Both the position numbers and the translations under genes were made by a program. From CAMDHY01 sp046156265 (GTDB lineage Bacteria > Pseudomonadota > Alphaproteobacteria > Rhizobiales > Segnochrobactraceae): 64,000 nt of DNA. Numbering within the stretch: position 1 is the first letter of the stretch; every line of letters starts with the position of its first letter. The stretch spans positions 1 to 64,000 of the forward strand of contig NZ_JAWDIR010000002.1 of NCBI RefSeq assembly GCF_046156265.1, read 5' to 3'. The notes beneath the pieces were generated by a model that saw nothing but the letters and a program-made list of their open reading frames with translations, ran no database searches and was not told the DNA's origin. Shown in pieces: positions 52,713-62,682 of the stretch.

Positions 52713-54288
52713 CGCGATCGTCGTCGGTGGCGGCCACAACGGGCTGGCCGCCGCGGCCCTCCTCGGCCAGGCCGGCCGGCGGGTGCTGCTCTTGGAAGCG
52801 TCCGACGCGGTCGGCGGCGCCGCCCGCACGGTGGCGCTCGCGCCGGGCTTCCGCGTGCCGGAGATCGCCCATCTGGCCAACCGCCTGCACCCCGAGATCG
52901 TCCGCAAGCTCGACCTCGAGCGCCACGGGCTCGCCTTCGCCGCCACCAACCTCTCGACGACGTCGCTGTCGGCGGACGGCCGGCCGCTGACGCTCGCCGG
53001 CGCCTTCGGCGAGCGGCTGGAGGGTGACATCGCCGACGCCGAGCGGGCCGCCTGGGCGGCGCTGCGCGGCAAGCTGCTGCGCTTTGCCGGCGTGCTAGCG
53101 CCGTTCCTGTCGCAGGTGCCGCCGCGGCTGAAGAACGGCGGCGTCGCCGACATGATGACGCTCGGCAAGCTCGGCCTCGGCATCCGCCGGCTCGGCCGCG
53201 ACGACATGCGCGAGTTCCTGCGCATGGTGCTGATGAACATCGCCGACGTGCTCGACGAGGAGGTCGGCGACGACCGCCTGCGCGCCGCGGTCGCCTTCGA
53301 CGCCGTGCTCGGCACCAGCCTCGGGCCGCGCTCGCCGAACTCGCTGATGACGCTGTTCTACCGCCTCGCCGGCCAGGCAAACGGCATGCAGGCCGCCACC
53401 GCCCTGCCGCGCGGCGGCATGGGTGCCGTCGTCGCAGCCCTCACCGCCGCCGCCAAGGCCGCCGGCGTGGCGATCCGCACCGACGCGACAGTGGCCTCGA
53501 TCCTCGTCGAGGACGACCGCGCCGCGGGCGTCGTGCTCGCCTCGGGCGAGGAGATCCGATCGACGGTGGTCGCCTCGGCGATGAACCCGGCGACGACGCT
53601 GCTGTCGCTGGTCGGCGCCCGCCACCTCGACACCGGCCTCGTTCGCCGCCTGTCGCACGTCCGCTCGAAGGGCACGGTGGCAAAGCTCAACCTCGCCCTC
53701 GACGGCCTGCCGCCGTTCACCGACCTCGGACCGGGCGGTCTAACGGGGCGCTTGCTCACGGCCCCCTCGTTGCAGGCGATCGAGACAGCCTTCGACGCCG
53801 CCAAGTACGGCCGCTTCTCCGACGAGCCGGCGCTGGAGATCACCGTGCCCTCAGCGACCGACCCGGCGCTGGCGCCAGCGGGCCAACACGTCGTCTCGAT
53901 CAACGCGATCTACGCGCCGTTCCGGCTGAAGCCGGACTCGGAGGCCGGCCGCGACGGCTTCGAGGCGCGCATCCTCGCCGTGCTCGAGCGCCACGCGCCG
54001 GGCATCGGCAGCCGCATCGTCGCGAAGGACTTCCTGACGCCCGCCGACATCGAGCGGCGCCATCGCATCCCCGGCGGCCACTGGCACCACGGCGAGCTGT
54101 CGATCGACCAGATGTTCATGCTGCGCCCGGTGCTGGGCCTCGCCCAGTACGCGACGCCCGTCGCCGGCCTCTATCTCTGCGGCGCCGGCAGCCATCCCGG
54201 CGGCGGCGTCTCCGGGGCGCCGGCGCTCAACGCCGTCTCCCGCATCCTCGCCGACGCCAAGAGCGCCGGCAGCAAGTCCCGGAGGTGA
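52693..54288 (+). CDS. NAD(P)/FAD-dependent oxidoreductase (phytoene dehydrogenase-like), second of a pair
   Basis: A 531-residue paralogue of the preceding protein, with FAD motif DAIVVGGGHNGLAAAALLGQ and C-terminal RPVLGLAQYATPVAGLYLCG followed by SHPGGGVSGAPALNA. AAGGA precedes ATG 52693, which lies inside the end of the previous gene, so the two are translationally coupled and may form a heteromer. Overall similarity between the pair is evident at both ends but low in the middle (substrate) domain. Confidence 0.85.
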   Translation: MPTPSFDAIVVGGGHNGLAAAALLGQAGRRVLLLEASDAVGGAARTVALAPGFRVPEIAHLANRLHPEIVRKLDLERHGLAFAATNLSTTSLSADGRPLTLAGAFGERLEGDIADAERAAWAALRGKLLRFAGVLAPFLSQVPPRLKNGGVADMMTLGKLGLGIRRLGRDDMREFLRMVLMNIADVLDEEVGDDRLRAAVAFDAVLGTSLGPRSPNSLMTLFYRLAGQANGMQAATALPRGGMGAVVAALTAAAKAAGVAIRTDATVASILVEDDRAAGVVLASGEEIRSTVVASAMNPATTLLSLVGARHLDTGLVRRLSHVRSKGTVAKLNLALDGLPPFTDLGPGGLTGRLLTAPSLQAIETAFDAAKYGRFSDEPALEITVPSATDPALAPAGQHVVSINAIYAPFRLKPDSEAGRDGFEARILAVLERHAPGIGSRIVAKDFLTPADIERRHRIPGGHWHHGELSIDQMFMLRPVLGLAQYATPVAGLYLCGAGSHPGGGVSGAPALNAVSRILADAKSAGSKSRR

Positions 54289-54293
54289 GAGAG

Positions 54294-55502
54294 ATGCGCC
54301 GCGCCCTCCCCCGCGAGCACTTCGAGAAGCCGCTCTGGCACACGCCGTTCCATCCGCGCATCGCCCAGCTGATGACGCACGAGCAGTGGTACGGCTGGGG
54401 CGGCTACCTGTCGGCGCAGGTGATCCGCGACGAGGAGATGGAGTACTTCGCCATCCGCAACGCCGCGAGCCTGTTCGACGTCTCGCCGATGGTGAAGTAC
54501 CGCATCGCCGGACCGGACGCCGCCGCCTATTGCGACAGGCTGACCGTGCGCGACGTCTTCAAGCTGAAGCCCGGCCGCGTCCAGTACACCGCCTGGTGCG
54601 ATGACGACGGCAAGGTGCTCGACGACGGCACGCTGTTCCGCTTCGCCCCCGACGAATTCCGCCTCTGCTGCCAGGAGCGCCATCTGCCGTGGCTGCTCGA
54701 CAGCGCCATCGGCTACGACGTCGAGGTGGCCGAGGTGACGGAGGACATCGCGGCGCTGTCGCTGCAGGGGCCGACCTCCTATGCCGTGCTGCGCGATGCG
54801 GGCTTTGCCGGCATCGAAACGCTGAAGCCCTTCGACATCCGCGACTTCCAGACCAAAGCCGGCCCGGTGACGGTGTCGCGCACAGGCTTCACCGGCGACC
54901 TCGGCTACGAGCTGTTCGTGCCGCCGGACCAGGCGCTCGCCCTGTGGGACCTGCTCTGGAACGCCGGGCAACTCCACCGCATCACCGCGATCGGCTTCGC
55001 GGCGCTCGATCTCGCCCGCCTCGAGGCCGGCTTCATCATGGCGGGCTCGGACTTCGTGCCGGCCGAGCACGCCATCCGCGCCGACCGCCGGCGCTCGCCC
55101 TTCGAGATCGGCCTCGGCTGGCTCGTCGCCCTCGACACGCCGCGCCACTTCAACGGCAAGCGGGCGCTCGCCGCCGAGAAGGCGAAGAACGCCTTCCGCC
55201 ACTGCCTCGTCGCCCTCGACATCGACGGCAACGTGCCGGCGGAGCACGCCCTCGTCTATCACCGGGGCAAACGAGAGGTCGGCCACATTACCGCGGCGGC
55301 GTGGTCGCCGACTGTGAAGCGGAACATAGCGCTCGCCTCGATGACGCGGCCCTATGGCGACACGGTCGTGAACGACCTCTGGGTGGAAATCTACGCGCTG
55401 CGCGAGCTCGTCTACTCGAAGAGCCTCGTCAGGGCGCGTATCGTCGAGCGGCCGTTCTTCAACCCGAAGCGGCGGTCCGCGACGCCACCCGGCGTCTTCT
55501 GA
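54294..55502 (+). CDS. Aminomethyltransferase (GcvT)-family protein
   Basis: A 402-residue protein of the GcvT/DmdA/dimethylglycine-oxidase T-domain family: AASLFDVSPMVKYRIAGPDA (the usual SHMGK-like segment is SLFDVS), ISLQGP-type ALSLQGPTSY, SRTGFTGDLGYELFVP and ALDLARLEAGFIMAG. Such enzymes transfer one-carbon groups to tetrahydrofolate. GGAGG lies 9 bases before ATG 54294; GTG 54285 overlapping the upstream stop is an alternative. In this operon it could take methyl or formaldehyde units released from a methylated amine, which is inference. Confidence 0.87.
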   Translation: MRRALPREHFEKPLWHTPFHPRIAQLMTHEQWYGWGGYLSAQVIRDEEMEYFAIRNAASLFDVSPMVKYRIAGPDAAAYCDRLTVRDVFKLKPGRVQYTAWCDDDGKVLDDGTLFRFAPDEFRLCCQERHLPWLLDSAIGYDVEVAEVTEDIAALSLQGPTSYAVLRDAGFAGIETLKPFDIRDFQTKAGPVTVSRTGFTGDLGYELFVPPDQALALWDLLWNAGQLHRITAIGFAALDLARLEAGFIMAGSDFVPAEHAIRADRRRSPFEIGLGWLVALDTPRHFNGKRALAAEKAKNAFRHCLVALDIDGNVPAEHALVYHRGKREVGHITAAAWSPTVKRNIALASMTRPYGDTVVNDLWVEIYALRELVYSKSLVRARIVERPFFNPKRRSATPPGVF

Positions 55503-55516
55503 ACGGGAGAAGTCCG

Positions 55517-55828
55517 ATGCCGCAGTGGGTGGTGATCGCGCGCGACGGCCGCGACGCGGCGGCGCTGGAGCGGCGCATGAAGGCGCGGCCGGCGCACTTC
55601 GAGCGCCTGCCGGGGATGGTGGACCGCGGCGAGCTGCGCGTCGGCGGCGCCATGCTGGGCGACGACGGCGGCATGATCGGCTCCGTCGCGCTGGTCGAGT
55701 TCCCCGACCGCGCGGCGCTCGACGCCTGGCTCGCCGAGGAGCCGTACATGACCGGCGACGTCTGGCGCGACGTCGAGATCATCCCCTTCCGCATCGCCGT
55801 GCCCGACACGATGGCGCCGCGCGGCTGA
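55517..55828 (+). CDS. YciI-like protein
   Basis: A 103-residue ferredoxin-like-fold protein. WVVIARDGRDAAALERRMKA, the conserved His in AHFERL, GMIGSVALVEFPDRAALDAW and the end DVEIIPFRIA match the YciI/YCII family. Function in the family is poorly known. It starts 14 bp after the GcvT-like gene, preceded by GGGAGAAG, in the same operon. Confidence 0.8.
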   Translation: MPQWVVIARDGRDAAALERRMKARPAHFERLPGMVDRGELRVGGAMLGDDGGMIGSVALVEFPDRAALDAWLAEEPYMTGDVWRDVEIIPFRIAVPDTMAPRG

Positions 55829-55876
55829 CGGGCGGGCATCGCCCCGGCATTTCCCGAACGGCAGGACGGACAACCC

Positions 55877-56509
55877 ATGCCCTCGACGGACCTCCTCCTC
55901 GCCTTCTTCGTGACGACGGCGGTGTTCGCCTACATCCCCGGCCCGGCGATGCTCTACGCCACCGCCCAGACGATGGCGCGCGGCCGCGTCTCGGGCCTGA
56001 TGGCGGCGCTCGGCATCCACCTCGGCTGCTACGTCCACGTCATCGCCGCCGCGGCGGGGCTGTCGGTGATCTTCCACGCCGTACCGGTGCTCTATCTCGC
56101 GGTGAAGATCCTCGGCGCCCTCTACCTGATCTGGCTCGGCATCTCGCTCTTCCGCTCGAAGGCCGCGGGCGGCGAGCACGGCACGCTGGTGGTGGCGAAG
56201 TCAGGGCGGCGGGCCTTCCTCGAGAGCATCACCGTCGAGGTGCTCAACCCGAAGACGGCGCTGTTCTTCCTCGCCTTCCTGCCGCAGTTCGTCGACCCCG
56301 CCGCCGGCCTGCCGGTGTGGGCGCAGTTCCTCGTGCTCGGCACGGTAGTGAACCTGATGTTCACGTCGGCCGACCTCGTCTGCGTGCTCCTTGCCGGCGC
56401 CCTGATGGCGCGGCTGCGCCGCTCCGGCGGCGCCCAGCGCCTGCTGCAGCGGGCCGGCGGCGCGGTGCTCGTCGGCCTCGGCCTGCACCTCGCCTTCCAG
56501 AAGACCTGA
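55877..56509 (+). CDS. LysE/RhtB-family amino acid exporter
   Basis: A 210-residue inner-membrane protein with about six hydrophobic segments. YIPGPAMLYATAQTMARGR at the N-terminus and VEVLNPKTALFFLAFLPQFV in the middle are signature regions of LysE/RhtB exporters. It may export an amino acid intermediate of the surrounding pathway. It is within the same run of plus-strand genes. Confidence 0.9.
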   Translation: MPSTDLLLAFFVTTAVFAYIPGPAMLYATAQTMARGRVSGLMAALGIHLGCYVHVIAAAAGLSVIFHAVPVLYLAVKILGALYLIWLGISLFRSKAAGGEHGTLVVAKSGRRAFLESITVEVLNPKTALFFLAFLPQFVDPAAGLPVWAQFLVLGTVVNLMFTSADLVCVLLAGALMARLRRSGGAQRLLQRAGGAVLVGLGLHLAFQKT

Positions 56510-56533
56510 CCCGCGCCCCGAGCACGCCCCGCC

Positions 56534-58933
56534 ATGACCGCCCAGACCGCCTTCCCCGCCGCTCCCGCCGCCGCTCCCGCCGCCGCTGCCGCGCGCGTCG
56601 CGACCGCCGCGCCCCGCCCCGCCCACCGGCTCGACCCGCTGCTCCGCCCGCGCTCGCTCGCGATCGTCGGAGCGAGCGCCCGGCCGGGCTCGGTCGGCAA
56701 CACGATGGTGCGGCAGGTGCTCGCCGGCGGCTATGGCGGCCGCCTCTGGTGCGTCAACCCGAAGGGCGAGCCGATCGAGGGCGTCGCGTGCGTGCCCTCG
56801 GTCGCCGACCTGCCCGAGCCAGTCGAGCACGTGGCGCTGGCGCTCGCCGACGAGCGCATCGAGGAGACGCTCGCCCTCGCCATCCGCCAGGGCATCCGCG
56901 CCGCGACGCTGATCTCGCCCTTGGCGATCCCCGGCGACCGCGATCCGCCGCTGAAGGAGCGGGTGCGGGCGATGGCGCGCGAGGCCGGCGTGACGCTCTG
57001 CGGCGGCAACGGCATGGGCTTCTACAATTTTCGCGACGGGCTGTGGCTCTGCGGCTTCCCGACCCGCACCGACCACCGGCCGGGCGGCGCCGTGCTGCTG
57101 ACCCACTCCGGCTCGCTGTTCACCGCGCTGGTCGATGCCGAGGCGCGCCTCGACTACGGCCTCGCCGTCTCCTCCGGCCAGGAGCTGACGACGACGCTCG
57201 CCGACTACATGGACTTCGCGCTGGAGACACCGGAGACGCGCGTCATCGGCCTGTTCATGGAGACCGCCCGCGACCCCGTCGGCTTCGAGGCGGCACTCGC
57301 GAAGGCGAACGCCCGGGGCGTGCCGGTGGTGGCGCTGAAGGTCGGGCGGACGGCGGCGAGCGTGCGGCTCGCCGAAAGCCACTCCGGCGCGATCGCCGGC
57401 GACCACGCCGCCTACTCCGCCCTCTTCCGCCGCAACGGCGTCGCCGAGGTGCGGGCAATCGACGAACTCGCCGCCGCCTTGATGGTGCTCGGCCACGCCC
57501 GCGACATCGGCCCGGGCGGCCTCTCCACCACCCACGATTCCGGCGGCGAACGCGGGCTGATGGTCGACCTCGCCGACGATCACCGCGTCGCCTTCGCCCG
57601 CCTGTCGCCGGCGACCGAGCGGGCGATGGCCGCCGTGCTCGACCACGGCCTCGAGCCGGTCAACCCGCTCGACCACTGGGGCAGCGGCCGCAACTACCCG
57701 GCCGACTTCCACGACAGCTTCCGCCTGATGATGGACGACCCCGACACGGCCCTCGGCGCCCTGGTCCTCGACCGCTGGGTCGGCGGCCAGATCATGCCGC
57801 ACTACCGCACGGTGGCGCTGGACGTGCAGGCGGCGACGGGCAAGCCGGTGTTCATCGTGTCGAACCACCAGGGTTCGTGCGGGGACGCGAGTGCCGTCGA
57901 GACGACGCGGGCGGGCGTGCCCGTGCTCGACGGCGTGCCGGCGTTTCTCACGGCAGTGCGGCTGGCGCTGGCGTGGCGGGACTTTCGGGGTCGGAGAGGG
58001 ACCGAGACGTCAACGGATTTGCAGTCCGCTGATCCCTCCACCGTCGCCCGCTGGCGCGCGGTGCTGGGCAGTCCATCCGAGGAAAGGCAAGACACAACCC
58101 TCCCCCCTCGCGGGGGAGGTCGGCGCGCCGAAGGCGCGACGGGAGGGGGGGGCGCGCGGGAGCGCGGCGAACAGGACTCTCTCCACGAGCACGGCGCTGC
58201 CGAGGGACACACGACTGACGAGCTTGCGGCCGCCCCCCCTCCCTACCCTCCCCCGCGAGGGGGGAGGGTTCGCTCCGAGGGTGGGGAAACGGCTGAAGTT
58301 CACCTCGACGAAGCCGCCGCCCTCGCCCTGCTCGCCGACTTCGGCCTCCCCGTCGTCCCGCACGCCCTCGCGGAAACGGAGGACGACGCCACAGCTGCCG
58401 CCGCCCGCCTCGGCTTCCCCGTCGTGCTGAAGACCGCCACCCCCGGCATCGCCCACAAGTCGGACGTCGGTGGCGTCATCCTGAAGCTCGCCGACGAAGC
58501 CGCCGTCCGCACGGCCTACTGCGATGTTTCCGCCCGCCTCGGCCCCCGCGTGCTCGTCGCGGCGATGGTGACCGGCCCCGCCGTCGAGATGATCTTCGGG
58601 ATGACGCGCGATCCGGACTTCGGGCCGATCGTGCTCGCCGGCTTCGGCGGCATCCACGCCGAGGTGCTGAAGGACGCCGCCGTCGCCAAGCCGCCGTTCG
58701 ATGCGGCGGAGGCCCGCCGGCTCATGGACGGGCTCCGGCTCCGCCCGCTGCTCGACGGCGTGCGCGGCGCGCCGGCGTCCGACATCGACGCCCTTGCCAC
58801 CGCCCTCGCCCGCTTCTCCGTCCTCGCCGCCGCCATCGGCGACCGGGTCGAGGCGATCGACGTCAATCCCGTGCTGGTGCGGCAGGACGGCGTCGTCGCC
58901 GTCGACGCGCTGATCGTGCCGCGGCGCGACTGA
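56534..58933 (+). CDS. ADP-forming acyl-CoA synthetase (fused alpha and beta parts) with repeat-derived linker
   Basis: A 799-residue acetate-CoA ligase (ADP-forming)-type protein. Residues about 30-490 hold the CoA-binding Rossmann (LRPRSLAIVGASARPGSVGN) and succinyl-CoA-ligase-like domains, with the phospho-His region in ESHSGAIAGDHAAYSA. Residues about 590-799 form the ATP-grasp domain (EAAALALLADFGLPVVPHAL, VVLKTATPGIAHKSDVGGVI, and VEAIDVNPVLV at the end). Between them, residues about 521-579 are encoded by a family B palindromic element, giving low-complexity TLPPRGGGRRAEGATGGGG and PPPYPPPRGGRVR. The frame stays open, so the element serves as linker. The protein interconverts acid plus CoA and acyl-CoA with ATP. 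Confidence 0.88.
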   Translation: MTAQTAFPAAPAAAPAAAAARVATAAPRPAHRLDPLLRPRSLAIVGASARPGSVGNTMVRQVLAGGYGGRLWCVNPKGEPIEGVACVPSVADLPEPVEHVALALADERIEETLALAIRQGIRAATLISPLAIPGDRDPPLKERVRAMAREAGVTLCGGNGMGFYNFRDGLWLCGFPTRTDHRPGGAVLLTHSGSLFTALVDAEARLDYGLAVSSGQELTTTLADYMDFALETPETRVIGLFMETARDPVGFEAALAKANARGVPVVALKVGRTAASVRLAESHSGAIAGDHAAYSALFRRNGVAEVRAIDELAAALMVLGHARDIGPGGLSTTHDSGGERGLMVDLADDHRVAFARLSPATERAMAAVLDHGLEPVNPLDHWGSGRNYPADFHDSFRLMMDDPDTALGALVLDRWVGGQIMPHYRTVALDVQAATGKPVFIVSNHQGSCGDASAVETTRAGVPVLDGVPAFLTAVRLALAWRDFRGRRGTETSTDLQSADPSTVARWRAVLGSPSEERQDTTLPPRGGGRRAEGATGGGGARERGEQDSLHEHGAAEGHTTDELAAAPPPYPPPRGGRVRSEGGETAEVHLDEAAALALLADFGLPVVPHALAETEDDATAAAARLGFPVVLKTATPGIAHKSDVGGVILKLADEAAVRTAYCDVSARLGPRVLVAAMVTGPAVEMIFGMTRDPDFGPIVLAGFGGIHAEVLKDAAVAKPPFDAAEARRLMDGLRLRPLLDGVRGAPASDIDALATALARFSVLAAAIGDRVEAIDVNPVLVRQDGVVAVDALIVPRRD
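58096..58270. repeat. Family B palindromic element inside the acyl-CoA synthetase gene
   Basis: 175 bp with perfect 24-bp terminal inverted repeats (58096-58119 and 58247-58270). The inner hairpin (CGGCGCGCCGAAGGCGCG) and the segment ending AGGACTCTCTC correspond to the copy at 50799. It is entirely within the coding frame and has no stop codon in the gene's frame. Confidence 0.9.
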
Positions 58934-59008
58934 GCAGCGCCCGGCACTCGGCCGGAGCGCAAGGAACCGGGTTCAGGCCGGCCAGCCGCCTCTCACAAGG
59001 AACACCCC

Positions 59009-60517
59009 ATGCACCTCGCCAAACTGCCGGACCTCGACAAGGCCGCCTGGGTCTCCCGCGCCGCCGCGCTTGGCTTCGAGACGCGCCTCTTCATCGACGG
59101 TGCCTTCGTCGACGCCGCCGACGGCGGCCGCTTCGCCACGGTGAACCCGGCGACCGGCGAGACGCTGGCGGAGATGTCCGCCGGCACCGGCGCCGACATC
59201 GACCGCGCCGTCGCCGCCGCCCGCCGCGCCTACAAGAGCGGCGTCTGGTCGAAGCTCGCGCCGCGCGACCGCATGGCGGTGCTTTATCGCTTCGCAGACC
59301 TGATCGAGGACAACGCCGCCGAACTCGCCCTCCTCGATACCCTCGACATGGGCAAGCCGATCGCCGACATGGTCGGCGTCGACCTGCCGGAGGTGGTGAA
59401 GACCATCCGCTTCATGGCCGAGTGCATCGACAAGATCGACGGCAAGGTGACGGCGACCGAGGCGGGCGTCCTCCATTGCGTGCTGCGCGAGCCGTTCGGC
59501 GTCGTCGGCGCCATCTCGCCTTGGAACTACCCGCTGCTGATGGCGGTGTGGAAGATCGCCCCGGCGCTTGCCGCCGGCAACACGGTGGTGCTGAAGCCGG
59601 CCGAGCAGGCGCCGCTGTCGTGCCTCCGCCTCGCCGCCCTGTTCGTGGAGGCCGGCGGCCCGCCGGGGGTGCTCAACGTCGTCAACGGCCTCGGCGAGGT
59701 GGCGGGCCGCGCCCTGGCGCTGCATCCGGACGTCGCCAAGGTGTCGTTCACCGGCTCGACCGAGGTCGGCAAGCTGATCCTGCAGTATGCCGGTTTGTCG
59801 AACATGAAGCAGGTGGCGCTGGAGTGCGGGGGCAAGAGCCCGCAGATCGTGCTCGCCGATGTGAGCGACCTCGAGCGCGCCGTGACGTCGGCGGTCAACG
59901 GCATCTTCGGCAACCAGGGCGAGGTCTGCAACGCCGGCTCGCGGATGATCGTCGACCGGAAAATCGCCGGCGACTTCGTCGACCTGTTCAAGGCGCAGGC
60001 GCAAGCCGCGTTCGTGCCCGGCGATCCGCTCGATCCGGCGACGCGGCTCGGCCCGCTCGTCACCGAGGAGCACAAGGGCCGCGTGCTCGGCTACCTGCAG
60101 GCCGGCCGCGACGAGGGCGCGCGAGTCGTCATGGGCGGCGACGCGCCGGACGGCCAGGGCGCCTACGTCAACCCGACGCTGTTTTCGGACGCGACGCCGT
60201 CGATGCGGATCGTGCGGGAGGAGATCTTCGGCCCCGTCGGCGCGGTCATCGCCGTCGATGGGCCGGACGAGGCGATCGCGGTTGCGAACGACACCATCTA
60301 CGGGCTCGCCGCCGGCATCTGGACGTCCAACATCGACACGGCGCTGCGGCTCGTGCGCGAGATCGAGGCCGGCGTCGTCTGGGTGAACTCGTTCGACGAG
60401 GGCGACATGACGCAGCCGTTCGGCGGCTGGAAGCAGTCCGGCAACGCCCGCGACAAGTGCTTCGACAGCGTCGTTTCCTACACCCAGACGAAGTCCGCCT
60501 GGATCCGCCACCGCTGA
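59009..60517 (+). CDS. NAD-dependent aldehyde dehydrogenase (PuuC/BetB-like)
   Basis: A 502-residue aldehyde dehydrogenase. GAISPWNYPLLMAVWKIAPA, the NAD loop FTGSTEVGKLI, the general base in LECGGKSPQIV and the catalytic Cys in NQGEVCNAGSRMIV are all in place. The C-terminal PFGGWKQSGNARDKCFDSVV fits gamma-glutamyl-gamma-aminobutyraldehyde or betaine-aldehyde types. AAGGAA precedes the ATG. It is the last gene of the plus-strand locus and probably oxidises the aldehyde produced by transamination. Confidence 0.92.
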   Translation: MHLAKLPDLDKAAWVSRAAALGFETRLFIDGAFVDAADGGRFATVNPATGETLAEMSAGTGADIDRAVAAARRAYKSGVWSKLAPRDRMAVLYRFADLIEDNAAELALLDTLDMGKPIADMVGVDLPEVVKTIRFMAECIDKIDGKVTATEAGVLHCVLREPFGVVGAISPWNYPLLMAVWKIAPALAAGNTVVLKPAEQAPLSCLRLAALFVEAGGPPGVLNVVNGLGEVAGRALALHPDVAKVSFTGSTEVGKLILQYAGLSNMKQVALECGGKSPQIVLADVSDLERAVTSAVNGIFGNQGEVCNAGSRMIVDRKIAGDFVDLFKAQAQAAFVPGDPLDPATRLGPLVTEEHKGRVLGYLQAGRDEGARVVMGGDAPDGQGAYVNPTLFSDATPSMRIVREEIFGPVGAVIAVDGPDEAIAVANDTIYGLAAGIWTSNIDTALRLVREIEAGVVWVNSFDEGDMTQPFGGWKQSGNARDKCFDSVVSYTQTKSAWIRHR

Positions 60518-60533
60518 GGGCGGGGCGGCGGCC

Positions 60534-61187
60534 TTACTCCGCGGCCTGGGGGGAGCGGCGGCCCGCGGGCGTCACCGGAAACGCCGCCGGCAGCGCCTCG
60601 CCGCCGTCGACGATGAGGCGCGTCACCAGCCGCGCATAGTCGGCGCGGCTGAGGGCGCCGCCGTCGCGGAACCACAGGTAGCTCCAGTTCAGCATGCCGA
60701 AGAGCGACATCGTCACCGGCTTGACGAGGGCCGGACGGTCGGCGAGGCGCGGCACCGCGGCGGCGACGGCGGCGGCGAAGACCGCGACGAGCCGGCGCTC
60801 CAGCTCGCGCAGCGCCTCCTGCTTCTCCTGCGGCAGCAGGCGGAGGTTGTTGATCTGCACCTGATGCTCGGCGTCGGCGTCGCGATAGGCGTCGAGCAGC
60901 GCGGTGCAGAGGGCGGCGAGCCGCTCCTCGGCAGGCGCGGCGGCCCGGTCGCCCGCGACCTCCTCCACCGTCTGGATGAGGTCTTCCAGGTGGGTGCGGA
61001 TGACGTCGAAGAGCAGCTCGGCCTTGTCGCCGTAGTAGTGGTAGAGCAGCGCCTTCGACACGCCGCACGCCTCGGCGATCATCGAGATCGACGCTCCGTC
61101 ATAGCCGTGGCCGGCGAACAGCTCCGCCGAGCGATCGAGGATCGCCTTGCGCTTGTCGTCGTAGTCGAGGGCCCGGCGTCTCGCCAT
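60534..61187 (-). CDS. TetR-family regulator of the paa genes (PaaR-like)
   Basis: A 217-residue repressor. RKAILDRSAELFAGHGYDGA and the helix SMIAEACGVSKALLYHYYGD form the HTH; the C-terminal FGMLNWSYLWFRDGGALSRA fits regulators adjacent to phenylacetate genes. It is read in the same direction as paaK. A perfect palindrome lies 25 bp upstream of its start. It is convergent with the aldehyde dehydrogenase gene (16 bp). Confidence 0.87.
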   Translation of the reverse strand: MARRRALDYDDKRKAILDRSAELFAGHGYDGASISMIAEACGVSKALLYHYYGDKAELLFDVIRTHLEDLIQTVEEVAGDRAAAPAEERLAALCTALLDAYRDADAEHQVQINNLRLLPQEKQEALRELERRLVAVFAAAVAAAVPRLADRPALVKPVTMSLFGMLNWSYLWFRDGGALSRADYARLVTRLIVDGGEALPAAFPVTPAGRRSPQAAE

Positions 61188-61211
61188 TGCCGCTGGTTCA
61201 CCTTGTCAGTG

Positions 61212-61232
61212 GCATCGCGCTTGTCGCGATGC
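61212..61232. promoter_or_regulatory. Perfect palindrome between paaK and the TetR gene
   Basis: GCATCGCG (61212-61219), CTTGT, then CGCGATGC (61225-61232). It is placed directly before the TetR start codon, as expected for an autoregulatory operator. A hairpin between genes is the alternative. Confidence 0.45.
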
Positions 61233-61301
61233 AGCTTCGATACCAGCCGCCGGGGCGCGGCTGTCAACCATGACGCCCGGGCCTCGCCCCGGGCTTGAAC
61301 G

Positions 61302-62636
<1,335 letters not shown>

Positions 62637-62682
62637 GGCGGTCCTCCTCGGGTGCGGTCCGCTTCTGGCGGCGGGTTCGGCG

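Noticed and set aside
50775..53315. An 846-codon minus-strand frame through the FAD oxidoreductases and the family B element
   Set aside because: It crosses two clear genes and a repeat, and has no start signal or domain.
54150..54293. Possible glycine riboswitch ahead of the GcvT-like gene
   Set aside because: The upstream sequence is coding, and no riboswitch-like leader space exists.
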